DNA from: Nanobdellota archaeon
Lineage (GTDB): Archaea > Nanobdellota > Nanobdellia > SCGC-AAA011-G17 > ARS1403
Direction: 5' to 3'
DNA length: 9,805 nt
Assembly: GCA_002688395.1 (NCBI GenBank)
Contig: NZCU01000019.1
Span: 1-9,805 of the forward strand
Positions 1 to 6,127 of this stretch are shown here, piece after piece. Position 1 is the stretch's first letter. Every line of letters begins with the position of its first letter. The position numbers and the translations under genes are program-made. The notes under the pieces were generated by a model that did no database searches, was not told the DNA's origin, and saw only the letters and a program-made list of their open reading frames with translations.

Positions 1-1
1 A

Positions 2-742
2 AAATTTAACTATGAAAATAATTTAATAGGAAGTATTAATTTAATTAATGAATCTATTAAAAGTAAAATTAAATGTTTTGTATTTACTTCTTCAATGGCT
101 GTTTACGGAACAAACCAACTTCCAATGGAAGAAAATTTAACACCTCAACCAGAAGATCCATATGGTATAGCAAAATTTGCTGTTGAAAAAGACCTACAAA
201 CAGCACATGATTTATTTGGAATGAATTTTATAATTTTCAGACCCCACAATGTTTATGGAGAAAAACAACATATTGGAGATAAATATAGAAATGTAATTGG
301 TATCTTCATGAATCAAGCAATGAAAAAACAACCAATAACAATTTTTGGAGATGGAGAACAAAGAAGAGCATTTTCTTACATTGGTGGCACAGCTCCAATA
401 ATTGCAAAATCTATTTTTAATAAAGAAGTGTACAACCAAATTATTAATGTTGGAGATGATCAACACTACTCTATTAATGAAATAGCAAAAATGGTATGTG
501 AAGAATTTGGATTACCATTTACAACCCCTCAAAATATAGAAACAAGATATGAAGTAAAAAATGCTTATCCTTCCCATAAAAAACTTAGAGAATACTTTAA
601 AGATTATAAAGAAACTCCTTTAAGAGATGGCATAAAAAAAATGGCTGAATGGGCTAAAATCGTAGGTCCAAAAGAAGGAAAAAAATTCGAAAATATAGAA
701 ATAACAGAGAACTTACCACCAATATGGAAAAAGAAAGACTAG
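2..742 (+). CDS. NAD-dependent nucleotide-sugar epimerase/dehydratase, extended SDR family (5' end outside window)
   Basis: This is the C-terminal 246 residues of a UDP-glucose 4-epimerase-like enzyme, which would interconvert nucleotide sugars in the cytoplasm using bound NAD. The frame is open from base 2. The ATG at base 95 is internal, because the residues before it already form the conserved NxxGSINLI helix and the FTSS strand. The catalytic SDR signature is complete: Ser30/Ser31 and Tyr54-x3-Lys58 (YGIAK). Further on are the family's RPHNVYG segment and an FGDGEQRRAFSYI segment. Where relatives usually have an Asp after this Tyr-hydrophobic pair, this protein has Gly-Gly. The Rossmann GxxGxxG motif must lie upstream and cannot be seen. 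The C-terminus (NLPPIW) resembles that of full-length relatives, so the 3' end is intact. It ends with TAG, 31 bases before a methyltransferase. The family call is firm; the sugar substrate is not determined. Confidence 0.93.
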   Translation, partial: KFNYENNLIGSINLINESIKSKIKCFVFTSSMAVYGTNQLPMEENLTPQPEDPYGIAKFAVEKDLQTAHDLFGMNFIIFRPHNVYGEKQHIGDKYRNVIGIFMNQAMKKQPITIFGDGEQRRAFSYIGGTAPIIAKSIFNKEVYNQIINVGDDQHYSINEIAKMVCEEFGLPFTTPQNIETRYEVKNAYPSHKKLREYFKDYKETPLRDGIKKMAEWAKIVGPKEGKKFENIEITENLPPIWKKKD

Positions 743-751
743 TTTTTAATA
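743..751 (+). promoter_or_regulatory. Putative archaeal TATA box for the methyltransferase gene
   Basis: TTTTTAATA lies directly after the epimerase stop codon and is centred about 27 bases before the ATG at 774. No Shine-Dalgarno is visible in the 31-base gap. In archaea this spacing puts the transcription start at or next to the ATG, so a leaderless mRNA is likely. The T-run could also act as a U-rich terminator for the epimerase. In DNA this AT-rich such a match can arise by chance. Confidence 0.4.
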
Positions 752-773
752 CTTTTCGATATGATATTAATCC

Positions 774-1439
774 ATGAAAAAGCTTAATTTATACCTATCT
801 AGCGTGGATAAAATTCAAAGGTACTCTCCAATCTATAATGAGATTTCATCAGAAGAAAGAATATTAGATGTGGGTGGAGGAGATGGAACAATAGCTTTTT
901 TTAACAAAGGTAATGATACAACAATTCTAGATATTAATGAAGAAGAACTAAAAAAATCAGAAAAATTAGGACTAAAAACAATAAAAGCTTCTGGAGATAA
1001 AATTCCATTCCCAGATAAATCATTTGACACAGTTTTATCAATAGCATCTTTAGAACATGTCCCTCCAAATAAAAGATTAGAATATTTACAAGAATTAAAA
1101 AGAGTAGCAAGTAAAAAAATATTAATTTACTTCCCGACTGGAAAAAAAGCAGAAAAATATGATAGAAAATTATTCAATTTCAGAAAAAAAATAGGTAAAC
1201 ATGATAAATGGACAGAAGAACACATAAAAAATGGACTTCCTTCAATAGACCTAATTACTAAAACATTTTCAAATCCAAAAATAAAATACATTCAAAATGC
1301 AGATGTATGGTATCTAATAATGCTTATCCAAACCATACCAATTTTTAATAAATTCCTTCCAGGATTAGTTTACACAATCTTAAAATCTTTAGATAGAAAA
1401 CCACCATTTATAGGAGTGTTCGTAAAATGCAACCTTTAG
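774..1439 (+). CDS. Class I SAM-dependent methyltransferase (Methyltransf_11 type)
   Basis: This 221-residue protein transfers a methyl group from S-adenosylmethionine to an unknown acceptor. Motif I is the glycine-rich SAM loop at residues 31-38 (LDVGGGDG). The acidic end of strand beta-2 is at Asp53 (ILDIN), and the post-motif region is FPDKSFDTVLSIASLEHVP (residues 79-97), typical of the Methyltransf_11 group. The N-terminus is short, so the start at 774 puts motif I near residue 31, as is usual. Residues 179-203 are hydrophobic (WYLIMLIQTIPIF onwards), suggesting membrane association or a lipid-linked substrate. The ATG has no Shine-Dalgarno but sits 27 bases after a TATA-like box. The last 13 bases overlap the next gene, a glycosyltransferase, so the two are probably co-transcribed. 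Such enzymes in glycan loci often methylate sugars or cap chains, but the substrate here is unknown. Confidence 0.88.
   Translation: MKKLNLYLSSVDKIQRYSPIYNEISSEERILDVGGGDGTIAFFNKGNDTTILDINEEELKKSEKLGLKTIKASGDKIPFPDKSFDTVLSIASLEHVPPNKRLEYLQELKRVASKKILIYFPTGKKAEKYDRKLFNFRKKIGKHDKWTEEHIKNGLPSIDLITKTFSNPKIKYIQNADVWYLIMLIQTIPIFNKFLPGLVYTILKSLDRKPPFIGVFVKCNL
1413..1416 (+). promoter_or_regulatory. Shine-Dalgarno (GGAG) of the rhamnosyltransferase-like GT2 gene
   Basis: AGGAGTG, with GGAG at its core, stands 10 bases before the ATG at 1427, inside the end of the methyltransferase gene. It supports an internal start that overlaps the upstream gene by 13 bases, and it contrasts with the SD-less start of the gene before it. 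Confidence 0.6.
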
Positions 1440-2404
1440 TCTCTGTAGTAGTTTTAAACTGGAATGGAAAAGATCATATAGAAGAATGTTTAGGAACTTT
1501 ATTCAAACAGAGTTATAAAAATTATGAAGTTATTGTGGTAGATAATGGAAGCGAAGATGGTTCTAATTTAACAATAAAAAATAAATTTCCAAAAGCAAAA
1601 TTAATTGAAAACTCAAAAAATTTAGGCTTCTGTAAAGCAAATAATCAAGGAATTAAATTAACAAAAGGAAAGTATGTAATCACATTAAACAACGATACTA
1701 AACTAGACAAAGATTGGTTGAAAGAACTTGTTAAAGTAGCAGAAGAAAATCCAGAAACAGGAATGTTCTCTTGCAAAATGTTATTTTATGACAAACCAAG
1801 TCATATAAATTCTAGAGGCTTAAAACTTTATTACGATGCAAAAGCTGTTGATGAAGGATTTGATACCCCAGATTCAGAAAATGAGGAAATAAAAGAAGTA
1901 TTTGGTCCATGTGGAGGAGCAGCTTTCTTCTCAAAGGAACTAATAGATGATATAAGTTTAGATGGAGAATTCTATGATGAAGATTTTTTCATTTACTCAG
2001 ATGATTTAGATGTTTCTTTCAGAGCTAGATGGAGGGGTTGGAAATGTTTATACGTTCCAAAATCAAAATTATATCACAAATTTCAAGGAACAACAGGAAA
2101 AATTTCTAATTTTGGATTATATTATGGAATAAAAAATAAAATGTTCTTCATAATTAAAAATTACCCACTAACAACGATGGTAAGATACTCTCCTGTTATA
2201 GTATCAAGACAATTAGTTTCATTTATTTATTATTTACTTAAACTAAATCCAGCAGCATTTAAATCTAGAATGATGATTTTATACAAACTTCCAAAAATGT
2301 TAAGGAAACGTTACAAAATACAGAGCACAAAAAAAGTACCAAATAAAGAATTAAAAAAATGGTTACTATCTCAGTCTTTATTAAAATCTATTTTCTCAAG
2401 TTAA
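1427..2404 (+). CDS. GT2 family glycosyltransferase, rhamnosyltransferase-like
   Basis: This 325-residue GT-A fold inverting glycosyltransferase would add a sugar from a nucleotide donor to a growing, probably lipid-linked, glycan on the cytoplasmic face of the membrane. It opens with the hallmark VSVVVLNWNGKDHIEECL (residues 5-22) and VIVVDNGSEDGS (35-46). NLGFCKANNQG (65-75) and the DxD-equivalent LNND (87-90) follow. The acceptor-side GPCGGAAFFSKEL lies at 160-172. The catalytic acidic segment DEDFFIYSDDLDVSFRARWR is at 184-203, where Asp195 corresponds to the ED/DD motif of the family, and a conserved His is at 217. The C-terminal third is basic and partly hydrophobic (241-290), probably for peripheral membrane binding. 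A Shine-Dalgarno and the conserved first strand fix the start. It overlaps the methyltransferase by 13 bases and faces the Nudix gene across only 10 bases. The family is sure; rhamnose as donor is a family-level guess. Confidence 0.93.
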   Translation: MQPLVSVVVLNWNGKDHIEECLGTLFKQSYKNYEVIVVDNGSEDGSNLTIKNKFPKAKLIENSKNLGFCKANNQGIKLTKGKYVITLNNDTKLDKDWLKELVKVAEENPETGMFSCKMLFYDKPSHINSRGLKLYYDAKAVDEGFDTPDSENEEIKEVFGPCGGAAFFSKELIDDISLDGEFYDEDFFIYSDDLDVSFRARWRGWKCLYVPKSKLYHKFQGTTGKISNFGLYYGIKNKMFFIIKNYPLTTMVRYSPVIVSRQLVSFIYYLLKLNPAAFKSRMMILYKLPKMLRKRYKIQSTKKVPNKELKKWLLSQSLLKSIFSS

Positions 2405-2416
2405 TATTTATCTTTT
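2404..2416 (+). terminator. Possible U-rich terminator after the GT2 gene
   Basis: A T-rich stretch (ATATTTATCTTTT) begins at the last base of the GT2 stop codon and fills the 10-base gap before the convergent Nudix gene. Archaeal termination commonly uses such U-rich tracts without a hairpin. The call rests on base composition and position only, in a genome where T-runs are common. Confidence 0.3.
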
Positions 2417-2789
2417 ATAAATCTATAACTTCTTTCTCATGATCAACGATTTTAAGTTCCTTTGTTTCTTCTAATGTAAACCATCCCATCCCCTGTCCTT
2501 CTAAGAGTTCTAATTTCTTTGATGGATCATATTTTTCCATAAAAACATATCTTGTTCCACCAAAAGCTTCAACTTCTTGAGACATAACTAACTTAGGATT
2601 TTCTAATTGATAGTTTAATTCTTCTAAACATTCTCTTCTTACAGCTTCTTCTGGAGTTTCTCCTTTTTCTATCCCTCCTCCAAAAATTGACCAATAACCA
2701 GGGAGAGTAGGAGCATCTTCTGTTCTATGTTGTAACAATATTTTTCCTTCAGAATCAAATAAAATAATATCAGAGCTAATTTTAGTCAT
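2415..2789 (-). CDS. Nudix hydrolase
   Basis: This 124-residue single-domain Nudix protein hydrolyses a nucleoside diphosphate linked to another moiety, such as a nucleotide sugar or an oxidised nucleotide. The Nudix box runs from residue 38 to 60: Gly38-x5-Glu44-x7-Arg52-Glu53-Cys-Leu-Glu56-Glu57-Leu-Asn59-Tyr60. The metal-binding REUXEE core is complete, while the last glycine of the consensus is Asn59. The preceding LLQHRTEDAPTLPGYWSIFGGG (residues 18-39, with a few consensus positions) resembles the GDP-mannose mannosyl hydrolase and MutT-like branches, but the substrate cannot be assigned from sequence. The length is normal and the whole fold is present. It is the only minus-strand gene between two plus-strand blocks and so is its own transcription unit. 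Its ATG lacks a Shine-Dalgarno and lies 25 bases from a TATA-like element, suggesting a leaderless mRNA. A role in controlling nucleotide-sugar pools is an inference from the neighbours. Confidence 0.93.
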   Translation of the reverse strand: MTKISSDIILFDSEGKILLQHRTEDAPTLPGYWSIFGGGIEKGETPEEAVRRECLEELNYQLENPKLVMSQEVEAFGGTRYVFMEKYDPSKKLELLEGQGMGWFTLEETKELKIVDHEKEVIDL

Positions 2790-2809
2790 TCTATACTAGA
2801 AAATAACAA

Positions 2810-2818
2810 TATTTTAAA
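2810..2818 (-). promoter_or_regulatory. Putative TATA box for the Nudix hydrolase gene
   Basis: Read on the minus strand the element is TTTAAAATA, centred 25 bases before the start codon at 2789. It is preceded by a purine-rich AGTAAACC that could serve as the BRE. No Shine-Dalgarno precedes the ATG. Position and sequence fit an archaeal promoter giving a leaderless transcript. Confidence 0.5.
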
Positions 2819-2819
2819 G
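2810..2819 (+). promoter_or_regulatory. Putative TATA box for the first GT-C gene, shared with the divergent Nudix promoter
   Basis: On the plus strand the same AT box reads TATTTTAAAG and is centred about 27 bases before the ATG at 2842. An A-rich GAAAATAACAA lies upstream as a possible BRE. It is less close to the TATA consensus in this direction. A second AT-rich box at 2833-2840 sits too near the ATG to be a normal TATA box for this start. Confidence 0.35.
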
Positions 2820-2841
2820 GTTTACTGATTTATTTAAATAA

Positions 2842-4539
2842 ATGGGGTTATTATCTAAGATTTCAAGTGATAAATTTCTGCTAATCTTATTTTTAGTAGT
2901 AGTCTTACTAGGAATTTTCATACGTTTGGATAACACTTCTGAAGTAGGTTATTGGGTTGATGATCAAGCAGCCCTACCAGCAGGATTAATGTGGTTTTAT
3001 CCTCATTCTTATTTTCCAGGATTAAACTACGGCAACCCTCCTTTAGGAGATTTAATCATAGGAGCTGGATGTATGCTTTCAGGAGAAGATTTCTCAGCAG
3101 TATCGCAAGTAAGACCATTTTTCTATCCAGACAGATTTGATTTATTAGGAGAACCTTTAGCTAAAGCAAATTTCCAATGCCATCTTCCAATGTATATTTT
3201 TGGATTAATTTTCTTTATAGGAGCAATAATATTCGCATTCACATTTTTTGGAAGATACTCAGCCTTATTCCTAACATCTTTCATCTCATTTCACCCCACC
3301 GTATTAAAATTCAGCAGATGGATTAAAGTAGATGTAATTTTTTGGGTTTTCATAATTTTCTTTTTGTATTTTCTAATGAAATTTTATCAAAGCAAAAAAG
3401 AGAATACTAATTTAACTTTTTCAGCAATTTTCTTAGGTTTATCCTTCGCAACTAAATTCACAGGAGCAATGTTCTTTTTCTTTGCAATGGTTATAATGCT
3501 TGACAAATATAAACAAGAATTTTTATCTCTTATCAAGATAATTTGTAAAAAACTAAATCTCACACTATTTCAATCGATAGAATATATTAGCCCTAAAAAA
3601 TTAATATATCAATCCTCTTTATTTACAATAATATTCGCATTCATAGCATTAATTCCATTTAAATTAAACCCAATGAATATTCTAGCAACACGAGCAATAT
3701 ACCAACAATTTAATGGTGATTTAGGAAAGATAAACCTAAAGATATCAACAATATTCAGAACATTACAAGAATTCGCACTAGGATTAAACGTAATAGACAC
3801 AATTTTACTTTTATTCTCAATTTATTTATTATTTAGATTATTAAGGCAAGTAGATAAAACAAAGATAGAAAGATTCATCCTCTATTTGATTTTATTATTC
3901 GTCATTACAACAATTTTATTCCCAGTTTTAATTCCAGTAGCCAGATCATTTCCATTTTTATTAGGAGTAATCTTTTTAATATCTCTAGCTTTCTCTAACA
4001 GAGATTATTCATTATTCAATCTATTTAAAATTAAAAACAAAAAAACATTTTTCTTAATATTCATAGTTATTTACTTGATATTTTCTTCTTTTGTTGCCTT
4101 TTCAGCGTCACCATATTTTACAACAAAAAATGATTTAGCTTGCACATTAATGCCAAATAATTCCTACTGTACTCCAAATTTTATTGGCTTTGAGTCAAGA
4201 GCATTAGCAGAGTACTTAGCTCCATTAATGACTGAAGAAGAAACTTTTATGGGCTACGCAGGAATCCTATTCTTCCATATAAGACCCGAACAAGGATTAA
4301 TAGATTATCATTTTGATGAAGGTTTTAGATCACAAGTTGGAAGATACTCAACATTTTTAGAGAAAGCCCAATATTATAGACCAAGCAATAGAACAATTAG
4401 ATATATTGTATTGCCGCCAGATTATAAAGGAGAAGATGAAGCAACAAGAGCCTTTATAGAACAAGCAAAACCAATAAAAAGATTAGAGTTAAAAGGTAGT
4501 GAAGTAGCAATTATCTATGATCTTAAAAATTTAGAATAA
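2842..4539 (+). CDS. GT-C fold membrane glycosyltransferase, GT39/PMT-like (first of a tandem pair)
   Basis: This 565-residue polytopic membrane protein probably transfers a sugar from a polyprenyl-phosphate carrier to an acceptor on the outer face of the membrane. After a first membrane helix (residues 12-28) comes a large outside loop with the GT-C acidic pair Asp40-Asp41 (YWVDDQAAL) and NPPLGD (65-70), matching the HPPLG-type segment of PMT relatives. RWIKVDVIFW (159-168) and GLSFATKFTG (199-208) match the conserved helices that follow in that family. About nine to eleven membrane segments reach residue 420. A soluble C-terminal domain of about 145 residues follows, with Cys434 and Cys443 close together. 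No start later than 2842 is likely, since the next in-frame codons are ordinary coding ones. It has no Shine-Dalgarno and a TATA-like box 27 bases upstream. The next GT-C gene begins one base after its stop, so the pair is surely co-transcribed. Donor and acceptor are unknown. Confidence 0.85.
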   Translation: MGLLSKISSDKFLLILFLVVVLLGIFIRLDNTSEVGYWVDDQAALPAGLMWFYPHSYFPGLNYGNPPLGDLIIGAGCMLSGEDFSAVSQVRPFFYPDRFDLLGEPLAKANFQCHLPMYIFGLIFFIGAIIFAFTFFGRYSALFLTSFISFHPTVLKFSRWIKVDVIFWVFIIFFLYFLMKFYQSKKENTNLTFSAIFLGLSFATKFTGAMFFFFAMVIMLDKYKQEFLSLIKIICKKLNLTLFQSIEYISPKKLIYQSSLFTIIFAFIALIPFKLNPMNILATRAIYQQFNGDLGKINLKISTIFRTLQEFALGLNVIDTILLLFSIYLLFRLLRQVDKTKIERFILYLILLFVITTILFPVLIPVARSFPFLLGVIFLISLAFSNRDYSLFNLFKIKNKKTFFLIFIVIYLIFSSFVAFSASPYFTTKNDLACTLMPNNSYCTPNFIGFESRALAEYLAPLMTEEETFMGYAGILFFHIRPEQGLIDYHFDEGFRSQVGRYSTFLEKAQYYRPSNRTIRYIVLPPDYKGEDEATRAFIEQAKPIKRLELKGSEVAIIYDLKNLE

Positions 4540-4540
4540 A

Positions 4541-6127
4541 ATGGAAGAATCTCAACCAAACCTACAGGATAAAGTAATAGCATTTTTAACAAAAAATACT
4601 AACTTAGTTTTGATAGTCATTTTACTATTAGCAATATTTCTAAGATTTAAATATTTGAACATAAACTCAGCAATTTGGTGGGATGAAGGAGAATACCTAT
4701 CAGCAGCAAAAGAATGGGCATTCGGAATAGATTATTATATCCTACCAGTACGTCAACCTTTAATTTCATTTATAATCTCTATATTTTATAGATTAGGAAT
4801 AGAAAGCTTAGCAATAATAAAATTCTTCACAGTTTTTTTACCATCTGTAGCATCAGTATTTTTTACATATTTATTAGGAAAAGAAATTTATAGTAAAAAA
4901 GTAGGATTAATCTCTTCATTTATGATGGCGGTTTTCTGGGTACCTCTATTTTGGTCAACAAGAATATCAACAGATTTAATGGGATTATTTCTTTCACTTT
5001 TAGCATTCTGGGCGTTTTGGAAAGGTTACATCAAACAAGAAAAACCAAAAATATATTTAGCAATCGCTGGAATAGCATTAGCCTTAGGATTCTCAACAAG
5101 AGTAGGAAACATTCTTACAATTTTAATTCTAGGAGCATTCTTATTAGTAGTGGCAAGATTAGATTTAATAAAAAAGAATCCTTTAAGATTTTTAATTTAT
5201 TTTTCTATAGCAGCGATTATTCCTTATTTAATCTACAATCAAGTTAGATTTGGGAACATCTTTGCATTCTGGGGATTATACTTCGGAACAGTTTCATATG
5301 TAACAAAAGAATCCATACCTTTCTTCTGGGGATTTTTTAAATTCTTTAAAATTTATCTACATAACATATTCTACATCTTCTTCATAATAGGACTTCTAAG
5401 TTTTTACAAATTAATTCTAGGATTTGATTTATTAATTAAAAATAAAGATAAAAAACTACTAGCAGATTTTTTAACACTATTAACAATACTAATCCCCACA
5501 ATATATTTCACATTTATTCAAAGACAAACTTCCACAGAACCTAGATGGGCTTTAGTAATGGCTCCAGCAGTTTTCTTTGTAACAGCTAAAGGTTTTATGT
5601 TAGTTTACAGACAAATAATAAAATACCTTCCAGAGTTTAACTATAAAAAACTAATTTCAATAGCAGCCATAGTAATTTTAATTATAATAGCAGCAGTACC
5701 TCAAATACAACATGCTGATGGTTTAATAAAAAATAAAAAAGATACTTATGTACAATTAAAATTCGCAGGAGAATTTATTAAAGAAAACTCAAATAAAGGT
5801 GATATAGTTTTTAGTAGCGCAGTACCTCAAAATTCTTACTATTCTGAAAGAAAAACCATAAGTGTTCATGGAGCAGAAGACAAATTTAATAGAGATATTG
5901 CAGAATTAAAACCTAAATTCTTAGAAATAACAGTTCTTGAAGGTTATCCAGATTGGGCATGGAGTTGGCCAGCAAGAAATCAAGATTTAGTAGTTCCTGT
6001 TCAAGCTTTTTTTGCAGATGAAGCTCAAACTCAACCAATACTAGTTCTTTACCAATTTATTGATTATCCCTCTCAAGAAACCGATACCGTAACTGAAATG
6101 GATTCCAATATAGAAGAAGGGCAATAA
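4541..6127 (+). CDS. GT-C fold membrane glycosyltransferase, ArnT/GT39-like (second of a tandem pair)
   Basis: This 528-residue polytopic membrane protein would use a polyprenyl-phosphate sugar donor at the outer face of the membrane. The first helix (residues 21-35) is followed by the diagnostic loop IWWDEGEYLSAAKEWA (45-60), with catalytic Asp48 and Glu49, then RQPLISF (71-77), equivalent to the HPPL segment. RISTDLMGLF (141-150), GFSTRVGN (183-190) and EPRWALVMAPAVFF (333-346) match the order of conserved features in ArnT-like enzymes. The membrane part ends near residue 386. A soluble domain follows (DIVFSSAVPQNSYYSERK, 421-438). The gene starts one base after the upstream stop without a Shine-Dalgarno, suggesting translational coupling. 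The last 28 codons (501-528) overlap the convergent GT2 gene and give a polar tail rich in Thr, Glu and Asp. It is clearly diverged from its neighbour, so it probably acts on a different donor or acceptor. Confidence 0.87.
   Translation: MEESQPNLQDKVIAFLTKNTNLVLIVILLLAIFLRFKYLNINSAIWWDEGEYLSAAKEWAFGIDYYILPVRQPLISFIISIFYRLGIESLAIIKFFTVFLPSVASVFFTYLLGKEIYSKKVGLISSFMMAVFWVPLFWSTRISTDLMGLFLSLLAFWAFWKGYIKQEKPKIYLAIAGIALALGFSTRVGNILTILILGAFLLVVARLDLIKKNPLRFLIYFSIAAIIPYLIYNQVRFGNIFAFWGLYFGTVSYVTKESIPFFWGFFKFFKIYLHNIFYIFFIIGLLSFYKLILGFDLLIKNKDKKLLADFLTLLTILIPTIYFTFIQRQTSTEPRWALVMAPAVFFVTAKGFMLVYRQIIKYLPEFNYKKLISIAAIVILIIIAAVPQIQHADGLIKNKKDTYVQLKFAGEFIKENSNKGDIVFSSAVPQNSYYSERKTISVHGAEDKFNRDIAELKPKFLEITVLEGYPDWAWSWPARNQDLVVPVQAFFADEAQTQPILVLYQFIDYPSQETDTVTEMDSNIEEGQ

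Noticed and set aside
212..466. 84-codon minus-strand open frame within the epimerase gene
   Set aside because: Its translation shows no family motif and low-complexity Ile/Asn/Ser/Phe content, while the plus strand here carries clear SDR motifs.
833..1030. 65-codon minus-strand open frame within the methyltransferase gene
   Set aside because: It lies opposite the SAM-binding motifs and has no recognisable domain or ribosome site.
3609..3800. 63-codon minus-strand open frame within the first GT-C gene
   Set aside because: It is a shadow of a membrane-protein reading frame with no start signal or motif.
4951..5247. 98-codon plus-strand open frame in an alternative frame of the second GT-C gene
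   Set aside because: It runs under conserved GT-C helices, is rich in Ser/Asn/Arg from a frame shift, and has no motif or ribosome site.
6121..6127. Assembly or sequencing error as the cause of the 87-base convergent overlap
   Set aside because: It cannot be excluded without reads, but both frames stay open in phase and the GT2 tail keeps its conserved residues, so I treat the overlap as real and keep it as a finding to verify.
4541..6127. AglB/Stt3-type oligosaccharyltransferase
   Set aside because: The Trp-rich DWAWSW near residue 471 is not the WWDYG catalytic motif, and the first-loop WWDEGEY fits the GT39/ArnT group better.
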